64,000 nucleotides of DNA. It comes from Lysinibacillus sp. FSL K6-0232 (GTDB taxonomy: Bacteria > Bacillota > Bacilli > Bacillales_A > Planococcaceae). Numbering within the stretch: the first letter of the stretch is position 1; each line of letters starts with the position of its first letter. The notes beneath the pieces were generated by a model. That model was not told where the DNA came from and searched no databases. It worked only from the letters and a program-made list of their open reading frames with translations. The position numbers and the translations under genes are program-made. This document shows, piece after piece, positions 17,983 through 27,083 of this stretch. The stretch covers positions 796,001-860,000 of the forward strand of contig NZ_JBBOYW010000001.1 of NCBI RefSeq assembly GCF_038008325.1, in the 5' to 3' direction.

Positions 17983-18366
17983 GTGCGTAAAATTTATACA
18001 ATAGAAACATCGAATTTTGAACAAGATCAACTTCATTTTAGTTTAAACGACAATGAAGGAAATTTACAGTTAAAACCTGCTGGACAGCTTATTGCAGATT
18101 CAGATGATTTTGCATTTATTTATTTACTAGATGCAGGTGAAGGCTATCATTACTTGCGTTTTCCACCAAGTAGTTGGGAAAATCTTGTACATATTTTACA
18201 AAAAAAAGAAAACCCAATATTGCGACTAGGGGAAGAACGTATTGAGCTGACAAATTTCTACGAAGAATTGGAAATGCTCGTGTATAATATTGAGGGAAAT
18301 TTCAATTATGGGGCAGAATTTGTCCAAGCAGTGGAACAACATTTTAGAGCAATTCTTGCTGAATAG
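17983..18366 (+). CDS. yjbL: YjbL, UPF0738 family
   Basis: 127 residues starting at GTG 17983, eight bases after AAAAGGGG; an overlapping ATG at 17981 is out of frame. Acidic, without membrane helices or signal peptide. Recognised by position between yjbK and the yjbM alarmone synthetase gene and by similarity to UPF0738 (LDAGEGYHYLRFPPSSWE). Function unknown. It may be co-transcribed with the next gene, 53 bases downstream. Confidence 0.78.
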   Translation: MRKIYTIETSNFEQDQLHFSLNDNEGNLQLKPAGQLIADSDDFAFIYLLDAGEGYHYLRFPPSSWENLVHILQKKENPILRLGEERIELTNFYEELEMLVYNIEGNFNYGAEFVQAVEQHFRAILAE

Positions 18367-18419
18367 AAAGACATAACGAACAGACGGTGTTCGATATCGA
18401 ATGTCGGGAGGTTTTTGCG

Positions 18420-19091
18420 ATGGGACAGTGGGAAATCTTTTTAAGTCCTTATAAACAGGCAGTAGATGAATTAAAAGTAAAGCTAAAGGGGATGCGTTCG
18501 CAGTTTGGGATTATCAATACCAATTCGCCAGTTGAGTTTGTCACAGGACGTGTTAAGCCCTTAGCAAGTATATACGATAAAACATTAGAAAAGGGACTAG
18601 CCTTTGAGCCATCTAAACAGCTTGGTGATGAGCTTGGTGATATTGCTGGGCTTCGTATTATGTGCCAATTTGTTGATGATATTGCGACTGTTACAGAGCT
18701 TATTCGTCAACGCAATGATATGCGCGTTGTGGAGGAACGGGATTATATTACGCATAATAAACCAAGCGGCTATCGCTCCTACCATATGATTGTTGAATAT
18801 CCTGTTGAAACGATTCAAGGGAAAAAGGTAGTGCTAGCTGAAATTCAAATACGAACACTTGCGATGAATTTCTGGGCATCGATTGAGCATTCTTTAAACT
18901 ATAAATATAAAGGCATGTTTCCAGAGGAAATTAAAAATCGTTTACAAAGTGCGGCAGAAGCAGCATTTCGTTTGGATGAAGAAATGTCATCGATTCGCAG
19001 TGAAATTCAAGAGGCGCAGGCTTATTTTAGCGAGTATAAAGAAGCATCGAATCCTAGTTTACTATCAGAGAAGGAGCGTGACACACAATGA
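18420..19091 (+). CDS. sasB: Small alarmone synthetase (SasB/RelQ, YjbM)
   Basis: 223 residues, synthetase-only RelA/SpoT family. [35 protein letters not shown] and [17 protein letters not shown] are the synthetase motifs; there is no HD hydrolase domain. It makes (p)ppGpp from ATP and GDP/GTP and forms tetramers. The start is ATG 18420 behind GGGAGG, not the longer frame upstream. Its stop overlaps nadK by four bases (ATGA), making a SasB-NadK-RluD-like operon as in B. subtilis. Confidence 0.95.
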   Translation: MGQWEIFLSPYKQAVDELKVKLKGMRSQFGIINTNSPVEFVTGRVKPLASIYDKTLEKGLAFEPSKQLGDELGDIAGLRIMCQFVDDIATVTELIRQRNDMRVVEERDYITHNKPSGYRSYHMIVEYPVETIQGKKVVLAEIQIRTLAMNFWASIEHSLNYKYKGMFPEEIKNRLQSAAEAAFRLDEEMSSIRSEIQEAQAYFSEYKEASNPSLLSEKERDTQ

Positions 19092-19882
19092 AATTTTCGA
19101 TTCAATCACGTAGAGATGCGCAATCCAATGAACTAACAGAGCTAGCTAAAACCTATTTACAGGATTTCGGTCTAACGTATGATGAGGAAACACCAGAAAT
19201 TGTTGTTTCAATAGGTGGAGACGGAACACTTTTACATGCCTTTCATCGCTATTTGCATCTATTAGACCAAGTGGCGTTTGTCGGTATCCATACAGGGCAT
19301 TTAGGCTTTTATGCGGATTGGAAACCATCTGAATTAGAAAAGCTAGTGCTGTCCATTGCAAAAAAGGACTTTAATGTTGTGGAGTATCCATTATTAGAGG
19401 TGAAGGTAGAGCATCATAACGCTGCCTCCAATACGTATCTCGCCTTAAATGAAGCTACTGTCAAATCACCTGATGTTACACTTGTAATGGATGTTGAGTT
19501 AAATGGCAACCAATTTGAGCGTTTCCGAGGAGATGGTCTTTGCGTGTCAACGCCTTCTGGTAGTACAGCCTATAATAAAGCGCTTGGTGGAGCCATTATC
19601 CATCCAACATTAGCAGCGCTCCAAGTAACTGAAATTGCATCGATTAATAATCGTGTGTTTCGAACAGTTGGCTCACCATTAATTTTACCAGCACACCATC
19701 ATTGTGTATTGCGCCCAGTAAATGACCAAAACTTTAATATGACTGTTGACCATTTGCAAATTACACAGGGTGATGTCAAGGCGATTGCTTTTAATGTTGC
19801 AAATGAAAAAGTACGTTTTGCGCGCTTCCGTCCATTCCCATTCTGGGAGCGTGTGCATGAATCATTTGTTGCAAATGAATAA
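19088..19882 (+). CDS. nadK: NAD kinase (NadK/PpnKA)
   Basis: 264 residues. GGDGT (43-47, catalytic Asp45) and LNEATVKSP plus [14 protein letters not shown] are the NAD kinase motifs. It phosphorylates NAD to NADP in the cytoplasm. Translation is coupled to sasB through the overlapping ATGA, and its last 26 bases overlap the next gene, so the three products are made together. Linking an alarmone synthetase to NADP supply is conserved in Bacillales. Confidence 0.96.
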   Translation: MKFSIQSRRDAQSNELTELAKTYLQDFGLTYDEETPEIVVSIGGDGTLLHAFHRYLHLLDQVAFVGIHTGHLGFYADWKPSELEKLVLSIAKKDFNVVEYPLLEVKVEHHNAASNTYLALNEATVKSPDVTLVMDVELNGNQFERFRGDGLCVSTPSGSTAYNKALGGAIIHPTLAALQVTEIASINNRVFRTVGSPLILPAHHHCVLRPVNDQNFNMTVDHLQITQGDVKAIAFNVANEKVRFARFRPFPFWERVHESFVANE

Positions 19883-20795
19883 AATGAAGGATACAAGATT
19901 TACATTGCGGTTTATCGTCCAAAAGGATGGTCAGCTATTAAGAGAGGCATTGCAAGAATGGCGTATTTCTAAACGTGCGTTAACAGCTATTAAATTTGAG
20001 GGCGGCCTATTAACCGTTAATGGTGTGGAGCGCAATGTTAGATATATTCTTCAGCTGGGCGATTGTGTGGAAGTAACTTTTCCACCAGAGGAAAAAAGTG
20101 AGGGGCTAACGATTGAGCATGGTCATTTAAACATTGTTTATGAGGATGAAGCTATTTTAGTGATTGATAAGCCAGCCCATCAAAATACGATTCCCTCACG
20201 AGAGCATCCAACTGGTAGCATTGCCAATATTGTTTGCGGCCATTTTCAGCAGCAAGGCTTAGCATCCACCGCTCATATTGTCACAAGGCTGGATCGTGAT
20301 ACATCAGGCTTACTTTGTATTGCAAAGCATGCACATATTCATCATTTAACAGGGCTTGCACAGCGTAATAGGGAAATTTCAAGGCAATATGAAGCAATTG
20401 TGCATGGGCATATCGAGCAGGATAGCCAATCCATTATAGCACCCATAGGTCGTAAAATAACGAGCATTATTGAGCGAGAGGTATGTGAGGATGGGCAATA
20501 TGCACATACAGATGTTACTGTATTAAAACGCTTTGTTCTTGCTTCTGAACCAATGACATATGTACGCCTTCAATTGCATACAGGACGTACACATCAAATT
20601 CGTGTACATATGTCCTATCTTGGGCATCCACTTGTTGGTGATGATCTTTATGGAGGAAGCCGTGATTATATTGACCGTCAAGCTCTACATTGTGTATCCT
20701 TCCAGATGGCGCACCCATTAACAAATCAGCCATTGCAGCTTACAAGTATGCTTAATCAAGATATGCTTACATTGCTAAAGGAATCCTCTATTTAA
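19857..20795 (+). CDS. yjbO: RluA-family pseudouridine synthase (YjbO)
   Basis: 312 residues. The N-terminal region (about 12-78) looks like an S4-type RNA-binding segment ([19 protein letters not shown]), followed by the catalytic domain with [10 protein letters not shown] (Asp146) and the [20 protein letters not shown] signature. It isomerises uridines in rRNA or tRNA; the site is unknown. I use ATG 19857 behind GGGAGCG, inside nadK; ATG 19875 has no ribosome site. It ends the sasB-nadK operon and is followed by a terminator. Confidence 0.9.
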   Translation: MNHLLQMNKMKDTRFTLRFIVQKDGQLLREALQEWRISKRALTAIKFEGGLLTVNGVERNVRYILQLGDCVEVTFPPEEKSEGLTIEHGHLNIVYEDEAILVIDKPAHQNTIPSREHPTGSIANIVCGHFQQQGLASTAHIVTRLDRDTSGLLCIAKHAHIHHLTGLAQRNREISRQYEAIVHGHIEQDSQSIIAPIGRKITSIIEREVCEDGQYAHTDVTVLKRFVLASEPMTYVRLQLHTGRTHQIRVHMSYLGHPLVGDDLYGGSRDYIDRQALHCVSFQMAHPLTNQPLQLTSMLNQDMLTLLKESSI

Positions 20796-20811
20796 AGTTA
20801 TCTTCATCATA

Positions 20812-20850
20812 AAGGAGATGTTCGCGCAAACGGGCATCTCCTTATCATTT
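20812..20850 (+). terminator. Terminator of the sasB-nadK-yjbO operon
   Basis: AAGGAGATG and CATCTCCTT pair around 14 bases, followed by ATCATTTTT. Confidence 0.75.
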
Positions 20851-21192
20851 TTCAAGCAGCTATGTTCTTAATAACTTTAAATAAGTGAGAAATACAAATA
20901 TTTTTAAGGTGAAAAGCCCGTTTATTTTAATTATGTGGTAATAGTTGTATTCGAATTTATTCAATGATAAGTTAACGACCTATTAACAAAGAAATAATGA
21001 AGATAATGTATAGTAAAATAGAGGATTTATGTTATTTTTCAATGATAGTTGGCTAGAAAATTAAATTGTAGAAACTGATTATAATAAAATAAAAAGGGTT
21101 TGCAGAAAAAGTATAATCACTCTATTATATAGAAGGTGGATTTACGGCATTGCCCGTAATAATGATTAAAAGCTCGGAAGGAGGGGACAAGC
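20851..21192. other. Leader region of mgtE without a recognisable M-box
   Basis: 340 AT-rich bases. The only structure seen is a small hairpin TTACGG-N6-CCGTAA (21132-21149) 30 bases before the start. The conserved elements of the Mg-sensing M-box that precede mgtE in B. subtilis are not found. Confidence 0.5.
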
Positions 21193-22569
21193 ATGATAGA
21201 GGAAAGAAATGAAAAGGATGATGTGCAATTTGACGAGGCACATTTACGAGAAATGCTCGAAGCACATAATATTGACGCATTCCGTGATGAGTTTTTAGAG
21301 CTTCATCCATATGATCAGGCAACGTTTTATGAAAAGGTGGAACCTGATATAAGGAAGATCATCTATTCGTTCTTGTCTCCGACAGAAATGGCTGATATTT
21401 TTGAGGCAATCGATATTGAAGATGATGAGTATAAAGCATACCTTGCTGAAATGGACCCATCCTATGGTGCAGAGATGCTTTCTCATATGTATGCAGATGA
21501 TGCAGCAGATGTTTTAAATGAATTAGATTTAGCACAGCGAGAAAGCTATTTGGAAATGATGGATGAGGAAACAGCAGATGAAATTAATGAGCTGTTAAGC
21601 TATAGCGAGTATACAGCTGGTTCCATTATGACCACGGAATATGTAGCTATTCCAGAAAATTCAACTGTGCGTTCAGCAATGACGATTTTACGAAAAGAAG
21701 CACCAGATGCAGAAACAATTTATTATATTTTTGTGGTGGATGAAAATCATCGTTTAACAGGCGTTGTTTCACTACGAGATTTAATTATTGCAGATGAGGA
21801 TACGCTTATTCGTTCCATTATGAATGAACGTGTTGTTATGGTACATGTGGATGATGACCAAGAAGAAGTTGCACAAATTATGAAAGATTATAATTTCTTA
21901 GCAACACCTGTTATTGATCATCAGGGCGAATTGCTTGGTATTATTACAGTCGATGATATCATTGACGTTATTGATGAAGAGGCTTCGGAGGATTACTCTA
22001 AATTAGCCGGTATCTCCGATATGGATAAATTTGATGTCACACCATTACAAGCAGCTAAGAAGCGTTTACCTTGGCTTGTCGTGTTATTATTTTTAGGTAT
22101 GCTGACAGCTAATTTAATGGGACAATTTGAGGATACCTTAGATAAGGTGGCACTGCTTGCCGTATTTATCCCATTGATTTCAGGAACATCAGGGAATAGC
22201 GGCACACAAGCATTAGCCGTGGCAATACGAGGAATTGCAACAGGGGATGTTGAAGAGCATAGTAAATTTAAGCTGCTTTTTCGTGAAGCGGGCACAGGTT
22301 TAATGTCAGGCGTTGTCTGTGGATTAATTGTGATCGGCATCGTTTATTTTTGGAAGCATGAACTTGTTTTAGGTATGCTAGTAGGGGCAGCGCTCTGTGG
22401 CTCGATTTTAGTGGCAACATTAGCAGGATCATTTATTCCACTATTAATGCATCGACTAAAAATTGACCCAGCCGTTGCATCAGGTCCTTTTATTACAACA
22501 TTAAATGATATTACAAGTATTTTAATTTACTTAGGGCTAGCAACAGTTTTCCTAAGTCAAATAGGCTAA
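21193..22569 (+). CDS. mgtE: MgtE magnesium transporter
   Basis: 458 residues: an acidic N-domain of superhelical repeats (about 1-130), two CBS domains (about 140-255) with TAGSIMTTEY at their start, a linker helix, and five C-terminal membrane helices (about 285-455). The pore signature PLISGTSGNSGTQALAV is intact. It is a dimeric Mg2+ channel gated by cytosolic Mg2+ through the N- and CBS-domain acidic residues. GGAAGGAGG precedes ATG 21193. Confidence 0.96.
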   Translation: MIEERNEKDDVQFDEAHLREMLEAHNIDAFRDEFLELHPYDQATFYEKVEPDIRKIIYSFLSPTEMADIFEAIDIEDDEYKAYLAEMDPSYGAEMLSHMYADDAADVLNELDLAQRESYLEMMDEETADEINELLSYSEYTAGSIMTTEYVAIPENSTVRSAMTILRKEAPDAETIYYIFVVDENHRLTGVVSLRDLIIADEDTLIRSIMNERVVMVHVDDDQEEVAQIMKDYNFLATPVIDHQGELLGIITVDDIIDVIDEEASEDYSKLAGISDMDKFDVTPLQAAKKRLPWLVVLLFLGMLTANLMGQFEDTLDKVALLAVFIPLISGTSGNSGTQALAVAIRGIATGDVEEHSKFKLLFREAGTGLMSGVVCGLIVIGIVYFWKHELVLGMLVGAALCGSILVATLAGSFIPLLMHRLKIDPAVASGPFITTLNDITSILIYLGLATVFLSQIG

Positions 22570-22622
22570 GAACCAAATGACTTGCTTTCGCATATTGTAT
22601 GGAAAAAAGGGAAGTGAGTAAT

Positions 22623-23018
22623 GTGAGTCGAGAGCCACGCTTGTTTATAAAATCACCATCGTACTTCTTAAATATTTCAAAGATGTTGCATGAGCTTGAT
22701 TTGGATGAAAGTACGTCTGTCTATGTAAAGGATCATGTATATGATAACCCGGCGGCGAATGAAGAGCGAGCAGAGGATATACAAATTGATCCGTACTTGC
22801 TAAAGCAGCTTCAATTTTTAGAAAAGCCGTTTCGTCAAAAAGCCTATCAACCATTGTTAGTTTGCTTGAAGGATGGAAGAAAATTAACGGGTACTGCCTC
22901 AGATGTCCAAAAGGATTCTTTAATGTTGACATCATTAGAATTAAAAACACAGGAAATCATTTATTTTGAAGATATACAACAAATACTTTGGCGTGGAAAG
23001 AAATTGCCAACATTGTAA
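22623..23018 (+). CDS. Probable CotO-like spore coat protein
   Basis: 131 residues if started at GTG 22623 (eight bases after GGGAAG); an in-frame ATG at 22599 gives eight more but precedes the ribosome site. There is no signal peptide or membrane helix. The C-terminal part (LLVCLKDGRKLTGTASDVQKDS and the following strands) suggests a small beta-barrel. The call rests on its place facing a CotY/CotZ-type coat gene, as cotO (yjbX) in B. subtilis and B. cereus, and on weak resemblance; it could be an unrelated sporulation protein. Confidence 0.5.
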   Translation: MSREPRLFIKSPSYFLNISKMLHELDLDESTSVYVKDHVYDNPAANEERAEDIQIDPYLLKQLQFLEKPFRQKAYQPLLVCLKDGRKLTGTASDVQKDSLMLTSLELKTQEIIYFEDIQQILWRGKKLPTL

Positions 23019-23056
23019 AAAAAGTGTACAGCAGAGGATGCTGTACACTTTTTTAT
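23018..23056. terminator. Bidirectional terminator between coat genes
   Basis: AAAGTGTACAGCA and TGCTGTACACTTT pair around GAGGA, with A-tract and T-tract on the two sides, serving the convergent CotO-like and CotY/CotZ-like genes. Confidence 0.88.
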
Positions 23057-23080
23057 GTGTGTGTGTCAAAGGTGAAAAAA

Positions 23081-23605
23081 TTAGTCACAAATCCCTAAGT
23101 CAACATCAGCGATACATTGTACAGCGCAGAAGCAAGATAAATCTACAGTGATACAGCTATCTGTTGAGTTCCAGTCATCTACTTTGCAGATTTTTTTCAT
23201 GTTTACGCAACAACCGTCACGGCTTAATAAGTCTACTGTACTTTCGCTAGAGTCAAATGTACATAATGGCTCTAAAACACGTAAAGTTGCACAGCACTCA
23301 TCAAACATATCTTCTACACGGAAGAAGACAGATGTACAAATACAAGGATCTGCTGTTGGAGAATTAAAGAAAGCTTTAAATGGAGTACCATCTTTTGTAA
23401 TTAACATAAATACACGTGTATCTGCATGAGAGCGAGCGGGACTTACAATTCCGCCTAGTGGCTCTAAGAAACAGTTAGCTGTACATGGGGAACACTCATC
23501 TCGCACCGCTTGATTTTGAATATCTAAAATAGCGCGAACTACGTCACAAACGCAGCCTGCTGATTGGATTGGTCCAATAGGATTTGTTGGCTTACCACAA
23601 CCCAT
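23081..23605 (-). CDS. CotY/CotZ/ExsY-type cysteine-rich spore coat protein
   Basis: 174 residues with 19 cysteines, among them CVCDVVRAILDIQNQA-type N-terminal helix, CSPCTANC, CICTSVFFRVEDMFDECC and SCFCAVQC. This pattern defines the CotY/CotZ/ExsY family, which self-assembles into disulfide-linked crust or exosporium basal layers. GGAAAGGAGG precedes ATG 23605. A SigK-like -10, CATATTGTA (minus strand of 23636-23644), lies about 30 bases upstream and fits late mother-cell expression. Confidence 0.93.
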   Translation of the reverse strand: MGCGKPTNPIGPIQSAGCVCDVVRAILDIQNQAVRDECSPCTANCFLEPLGGIVSPARSHADTRVFMLITKDGTPFKAFFNSPTADPCICTSVFFRVEDMFDECCATLRVLEPLCTFDSSESTVDLLSRDGCCVNMKKICKVDDWNSTDSCITVDLSCFCAVQCIADVDLGICD

Positions 23606-23635
23606 ATTGTCACCTCCTTTCCTTGTTACTACTTC

Positions 23636-23644
23636 TACAATATG
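23636..23644 (-). promoter_or_regulatory. SigK-like -10 element
   Basis: CATATTGTA on the minus strand matches CATANNNTA. The short SigK -35 (AC) cannot be placed with confidence. Confidence 0.4.
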
Positions 23645-23739
23645 TACTTTTGAAATTTGGACTCGGGCTTTCGTATATGTTCTTCGTATGAATAGTTTTT
23701 TTTATTGTGGTGAAACTGTAAAGAAAAGGAGGGTAAAAC

Positions 23740-24144
23740 TTGAGGCTACTAGGAAAAACATTACCTCTCTTAGTCGTTTTAATGCTGTTAAATGGTTGTG
23801 CTGAAAAAGAAAAATTTATTGTCTATGGTTCACCACAAAATGAGGAAGAAGTCGAAGCCCTTATTAAAGAAGAAGACTTTGTGGATCGTACAACGGTTAT
23901 CCAGTATGACGATAGTATGCTTGTTGCAGTGCAAATTAAACCATGGGATAAGTGGAGAAAGGCTAAGCTGGAGAAAAAATTACAAAAGAAATTTGAAAAG
24001 CAATATCCAAACAAGGACGTCTTTGTGTCAGCAGATTATAAAATTTTTTATGAGGCCAACAAAATAAAAAAGGATCAAATTGAAGATAATAAGCTGAACG
24101 ATAAAATTAAAAAACTAATAAAGCTTGCAAAGGAGGAAACATAA
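23740..24144 (+). CDS. YhcN/YlaJ-like sporulation lipoprotein
   Basis: 134 residues starting at TTG 23740 behind AAAGGAGGG. A signal peptide (about 1-19) ends in the lipobox LNGC (Cys20), so the mature protein is a lipoprotein. The body, with DDSMLVAVQIKP, the basic helix KLEKKLQKKFEKQYPNKDVFVSADY, resembles YhcN/YlaJ sporulation lipoproteins found in the inner spore membrane. Its stop directly abuts spoVAC, so it is the first gene of the spoVA operon. The C-terminus is highly charged. Confidence 0.75.
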   Translation: MRLLGKTLPLLVVLMLLNGCAEKEKFIVYGSPQNEEEVEALIKEEDFVDRTTVIQYDDSMLVAVQIKPWDKWRKAKLEKKLQKKFEKQYPNKDVFVSADYKIFYEANKIKKDQIEDNKLNDKIKKLIKLAKEET

Positions 24145-24600
24145 ATGGAAAAAGAGCAATATCAGCAGTTGGAGCAATATGTTACACCAAAGCCACCTTA
24201 TTTAAAAAATATCGCAAAGGCATTTTTCGTTGGTGGCTTTATTTGTGCAATTGGACAAGCTGTATCCCTTTTTTATATGATTTTCTTCAATTTTACAGAA
24301 GCAACAGCGGGCAACCCAACTGTAGCAACGATGGTATTCTTTGCCATGCTTTTAACAGGACTTGGACTATATAAAAGAATTGGTCAATTTGCTGGTGCAG
24401 GCTCAGCGGTGCCAGTAACAGGCTTTGGTAATGCTGTTATTTCTGCAGCAATTGAACATCGATCAGAAGGCTTAGTATTAGGCGTTGGTAGTAATTTATT
24501 TAAGCTAGCAGGATCTGTTGTGTTATTTGGTGTTGTGTCAGCTTTTTTTGTTGCGCTTATTAAATATATTCTTGTGACGATGGGAGTGGTTTCATGGTAA
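24145..24600 (+). CDS. spoVAC: SpoVAC, spore DPA channel membrane protein
   Basis: 151 residues with a short soluble N-terminus and about four membrane helices. GFICAIGQAVSLFY, LLTGLGLYKRIGQFAGAGSAVPVTGFGNA and the final KYIL helix are typical of SpoVAC. SpoVAC forms a mechanosensitive-type channel in the inner membrane of the spore and works in uptake and release of Ca-dipicolinate. Start is one base after the lipoprotein stop; AAAGGAGG lies inside that gene. It overlaps spoVAD by seven bases. Confidence 0.95.
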   Translation: MEKEQYQQLEQYVTPKPPYLKNIAKAFFVGGFICAIGQAVSLFYMIFFNFTEATAGNPTVATMVFFAMLLTGLGLYKRIGQFAGAGSAVPVTGFGNAVISAAIEHRSEGLVLGVGSNLFKLAGSVVLFGVVSAFFVALIKYILVTMGVVSW

Positions 24601-25589
24601 TTGTTTTTCAATCGAAGCCATCCCTGTTAGCAGGTGGGGTTGTAGCAGGTCCATTGGAGAATCGTAGTATTTTTAGTCAGTATTTTGATGCTCTCTATGA
24701 TGATGAACGTTGGCAAATGAAAACAAACGAGCAAGGGCATCGTAAAATGATTGAAGAGGCTTGTGAGTTTGCGATGAAAAAAATGGATATCCAACGTAGC
24801 GATGTTAATTATCTTATGGGTGGCGATCTAGTCAATCAAATGACACCAACTAATTTTGCTGCTAGAGATTTAGCAATTCCCTTTATCGGTTTATTTTCTG
24901 CATGTGCAACCTCTGTATCCTCCGTTATTATTGCATGCTTACTAACAGAGCTAGGTGCAGCTAATTTTTCACTCGCTGGTGCATCCAGCCAACATAACTC
25001 GATTGAGCGCCAATTCCGCTATCCGATTAACTATGGTGCACAAAAGCCCCAAACAGCACAATGGACAGTAACTGCTGCTGGCTATGCGTTAATTGGCAAA
25101 CATCATGAGGAATACCCTACTATAGAAGCGGCAACAGTTGGTAAGTCCATTGATTATGGCATGGATGATCCATTCCATATGGGGGCAGCAATGGCTCCAG
25201 CTGCCTTTCAAACCATTCAAGATCATTTACAACAGCGCAATCAAAAAATTTATCATTATGATTTAATTTTAACGGGTGACTTAGGGCAGCTAGGCTTAAA
25301 GCTGTTAAAAGGGATGTTCGTTGAAAATGGTGTAAAAAATGAGGAGCTAACATTTTTACGTGATGCAGGTGCTGAATTTTATGGACAAGATGAAGCATTT
25401 CAATCTGGGGCAAGTGGAGCAGGCTGTTCGGCAGCTGTTTTTTTTAGTTATGTTCTACAGCAAATGCGAGCAGGTAGCTATAAGCGTGTATTACTTGTGG
25501 CGACAGGTGCATTACTATCACCATTATCGTATCAACAAGGGGAAACCATACCATGTACGGCACATGCAATTGAAATTACAATGAAATGA
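24594..25589 (+). CDS. spoVAD: SpoVAD, DPA-binding protein
   Basis: 331 residues with the thiolase fold ([28 protein letters not shown]). SpoVAD is a peripheral protein on the inner spore membrane that binds dipicolinate for transport through SpoVAC. Coupled to spoVAC by a seven-base overlap and followed by spoVAE after ten bases. Length matches the family. Confidence 0.96.
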   Translation: MVIVFQSKPSLLAGGVVAGPLENRSIFSQYFDALYDDERWQMKTNEQGHRKMIEEACEFAMKKMDIQRSDVNYLMGGDLVNQMTPTNFAARDLAIPFIGLFSACATSVSSVIIACLLTELGAANFSLAGASSQHNSIERQFRYPINYGAQKPQTAQWTVTAAGYALIGKHHEEYPTIEAATVGKSIDYGMDDPFHMGAAMAPAAFQTIQDHLQQRNQKIYHYDLILTGDLGQLGLKLLKGMFVENGVKNEELTFLRDAGAEFYGQDEAFQSGASGAGCSAAVFFSYVLQQMRAGSYKRVLLVATGALLSPLSYQQGETIPCTAHAIEITMK

Positions 25590-25599
25590 GGCAAAAACT

Positions 25600-25965
25600 A
25601 TGGTGATGACATTTGTATTTGCATTTATCGTTGGAGGCATTATTTGCGTTATAGGGCAATTATTAATGGATGTAGGAAATTTAACGCCAGCGCATACATT
25701 AAGTACATTAGTGGTACTAGGCGCTATACTGGATGGCATGGGCTTATATGAGCCGCTTATTGACTTCGCTGGAGCAGGTGCTACAGTGCCCATTACTTCC
25801 TTTGGCAATTCTTTAACACACGGGGCTGTGGCAGAGGCAGAGAAGCATGGGCTTGTCGGCGTGCTAACAGGCATGTTTGAAGTAACAAGCTCAGGCATCA
25901 GTGCAGCCATTGTCTTTGGCTTTATTGGTGCATTAATATTTAAACCTAAAGGCAATATTGACTAG
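25600..25965 (+). CDS. spoVAE: SpoVAE (SpoVAEb-type)
   Basis: 121 residues, three to four membrane helices. [36 protein letters not shown] and [14 protein letters not shown] are typical of SpoVAEb and echo SpoVAC. It completes a compact AC-AD-AE operon; spoVAA, AB, AEa and AF are absent from this locus, so this may be an additional spoVA copy or a reduced one. Confidence 0.93.
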   Translation: MVMTFVFAFIVGGIICVIGQLLMDVGNLTPAHTLSTLVVLGAILDGMGLYEPLIDFAGAGATVPITSFGNSLTHGAVAEAEKHGLVGVLTGMFEVTSSGISAAIVFGFIGALIFKPKGNID

Positions 25966-25971
25966 ACGAAT

Positions 25972-26024
25972 ACCCCTCCCATTGCTATGACCAAAACATA
26001 TTATAGGTTGTAGAAGGGAGGGGT
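25972..26024 (+). promoter_or_regulatory. Long-range pairing that would cover the yjcZ ribosome site
   Basis: ACCCCTCCC (25972-25980) is exactly complementary to GGGAGGGGT (26016-26024), which is the ribosome binding site of the next gene. The intervening 35 bases contain no other strong pairing. It may be a spoVA terminator-like element or a translational block. Confidence 0.4.
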
Positions 26025-26030
26025 GCTTTT

Positions 26031-26192
26031 ATGGGATATCAAGGCTGGTGCTCACAACCGTATGGAAATAATGTTGGTGGGTGGAACAATAGCTATTGTG
26101 GTGGAGATAACAACTATGGCTATGGCTCAACATTTGTTTTAATTGTTGTCCTATTTATCCTTTTAATTATTGTTGGCGCTACTTATATCTAA
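26031..26192 (+). CDS. yjcZ: YjcZ-family small sporulation protein
   Basis: 53 residues: a Gly/Asn/Tyr-rich N-terminal half with two Cys, followed by one membrane helix [19 protein letters not shown], the signature of YjcZ-type proteins (also YhcO/SscA-like small spore proteins). GGGAGGGG precedes ATG 26031. It sits before spoVIF, matching the B. subtilis yjcZ-spoVIF neighbourhood. The role is unknown; proteins of this type are made in the mother cell or found in spores. Confidence 0.85.
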   Translation: MGYQGWCSQPYGNNVGGWNNSYCGGDNNYGYGSTFVLIVVLFILLIIVGATYI

Positions 26193-26210
26193 TTGAATCA
26201 TCACAATAAC

Positions 26211-26241
26211 GGCTTTAGCTTTAATTTTAAAAGCTAAAGCC
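26211..26241 (+). terminator. Hairpin after yjcZ
   Basis: GGCTTTAGCTTT and AAAGCTAAAGCC form a 12-base perfect stem around a seven-base loop. No T-tract follows, so termination may be partial. Confidence 0.55.
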
Positions 26242-26303
26242 TCCACCATTTGCAAAATATTTTGGGCAGGATGTATTGAAGTTTAGACGATAGGAGGGAA
26301 AAC

Positions 26304-26552
26304 ATGCATCGCTCGCTTTTTAATTCAATTGAGCAAAAAACAGGTGTATCGATGGATGAAATTTTCGCATTAGCGAATGCGATTCAACATGCGGATTTTA
26401 CAAGTGAAAAACACGTAAGAAAAATTGTACGACGTGTAGCGAAAGTTTCTAATAGATCAATTACGCAAGAATTAGAAGATAAACTAGTACAATCTATTAT
26501 TCAGGATGGTGCATCACTAGATTTTGATAAAATTACTAGAATGATGAAGTAG
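26304..26552 (+). CDS. spoVIF: SpoVIF, stage VI sporulation protein F
   Basis: 82 residues, all helical and soluble. The pattern FNSIEQKTGVSMDEIFALANAIQ ... VRRVAKVSNRSI ... ELEDKLVQSII follows B. subtilis SpoVIF (YjcC), a mother-cell protein that with GerE controls late coat genes. GGAGGG precedes ATG 26304. Position between yjcZ and the yjcF-yjcG region supports the call. Confidence 0.88.
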   Translation: MHRSLFNSIEQKTGVSMDEIFALANAIQHADFTSEKHVRKIVRRVAKVSNRSITQELEDKLVQSIIQDGASLDFDKITRMMK

Positions 26553-26608
26553 CATATGGCATATTTAAAGGGAAAAGCCGCTTGTTGCGAGGCAAGCTCT
26601 AGAAAAAA

Positions 26609-26644
26609 GGTGTTACGATATGCAGTGTGCATTGTCGTAACACC
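26609..26644 (-). terminator. Terminator of yjcH-yjcG-yjcF
   Basis: GGTGTTACGATATGCA and TGCATTGTCGTAACACC pair with one mismatch; on the minus strand a U-tract (complement of 26603-26608) follows. Confidence 0.82.
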
Positions 26645-26650
26645 CTTTGA

Positions 26651-27079
26651 TTATATTTTTTTCTCCATAGCGCGATGTGGGATACCCGCATCCATAAATT
26701 CAGGAGATGTTACTACATAGCCGAGCTTTTCATAAAATGGGATGGCATAGCTTTCTGCATGAAGCTTTAATGTTTTGATCTGCATTGAAATAGCGTAGCT
26801 CTCCATTTCCTTCATCATTAAAGCGCCAAGCTTTTTACCGCGTTGGTCTTGTAAAATACAGACACGTTCAATTTTTGCTACAGTATTGTCAATACTGCGT
26901 AAACGTGCTGCTCCAATAGGCTTATCATCCTCATACATAATAAAATGCGTTGCAGCCGCATCCTCTGCATCATATTCTAAATGAAGCGGAACTCCTTGCT
27001 CTTCAACGAAGACCTTTTTGCGAATGGCAAATGCATCATCATGCTCTTGCTTTGTTTTCACAATTTTAACCTTATACAA
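26651..27079 (-). CDS. yjcF: GNAT acetyltransferase YjcF
   Basis: 142 residues from TTG 27079. The family pattern FAIRKKVFVEEQGVP, the acetyl-CoA loop RVCILQDQRGKKLG and the ending FMDAGIPHRAME match YjcF/ElaA-like GNAT enzymes; the acceptor substrate is unknown. I chose TTG because its N-terminus (MYKVKIVKTKQEHDDAF) aligns with that of B. subtilis YjcF and it starts four bases after the yjcG stop. The ribosome site is weak, which fits coupling to yjcG. Confidence 0.88.
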   Translation of the reverse strand: MYKVKIVKTKQEHDDAFAIRKKVFVEEQGVPLHLEYDAEDAAATHFIMYEDDKPIGAARLRSIDNTVAKIERVCILQDQRGKKLGALMMKEMESYAISMQIKTLKLHAESYAIPFYEKLGYVVTSPEFMDAGIPHRAMEKKI

Positions 27080-27083
27080 TAGA

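Noticed and set aside
20851..21192. M-box magnesium riboswitch before mgtE
   Set aside because: None of the conserved M-box blocks could be found; only a short hairpin is present.
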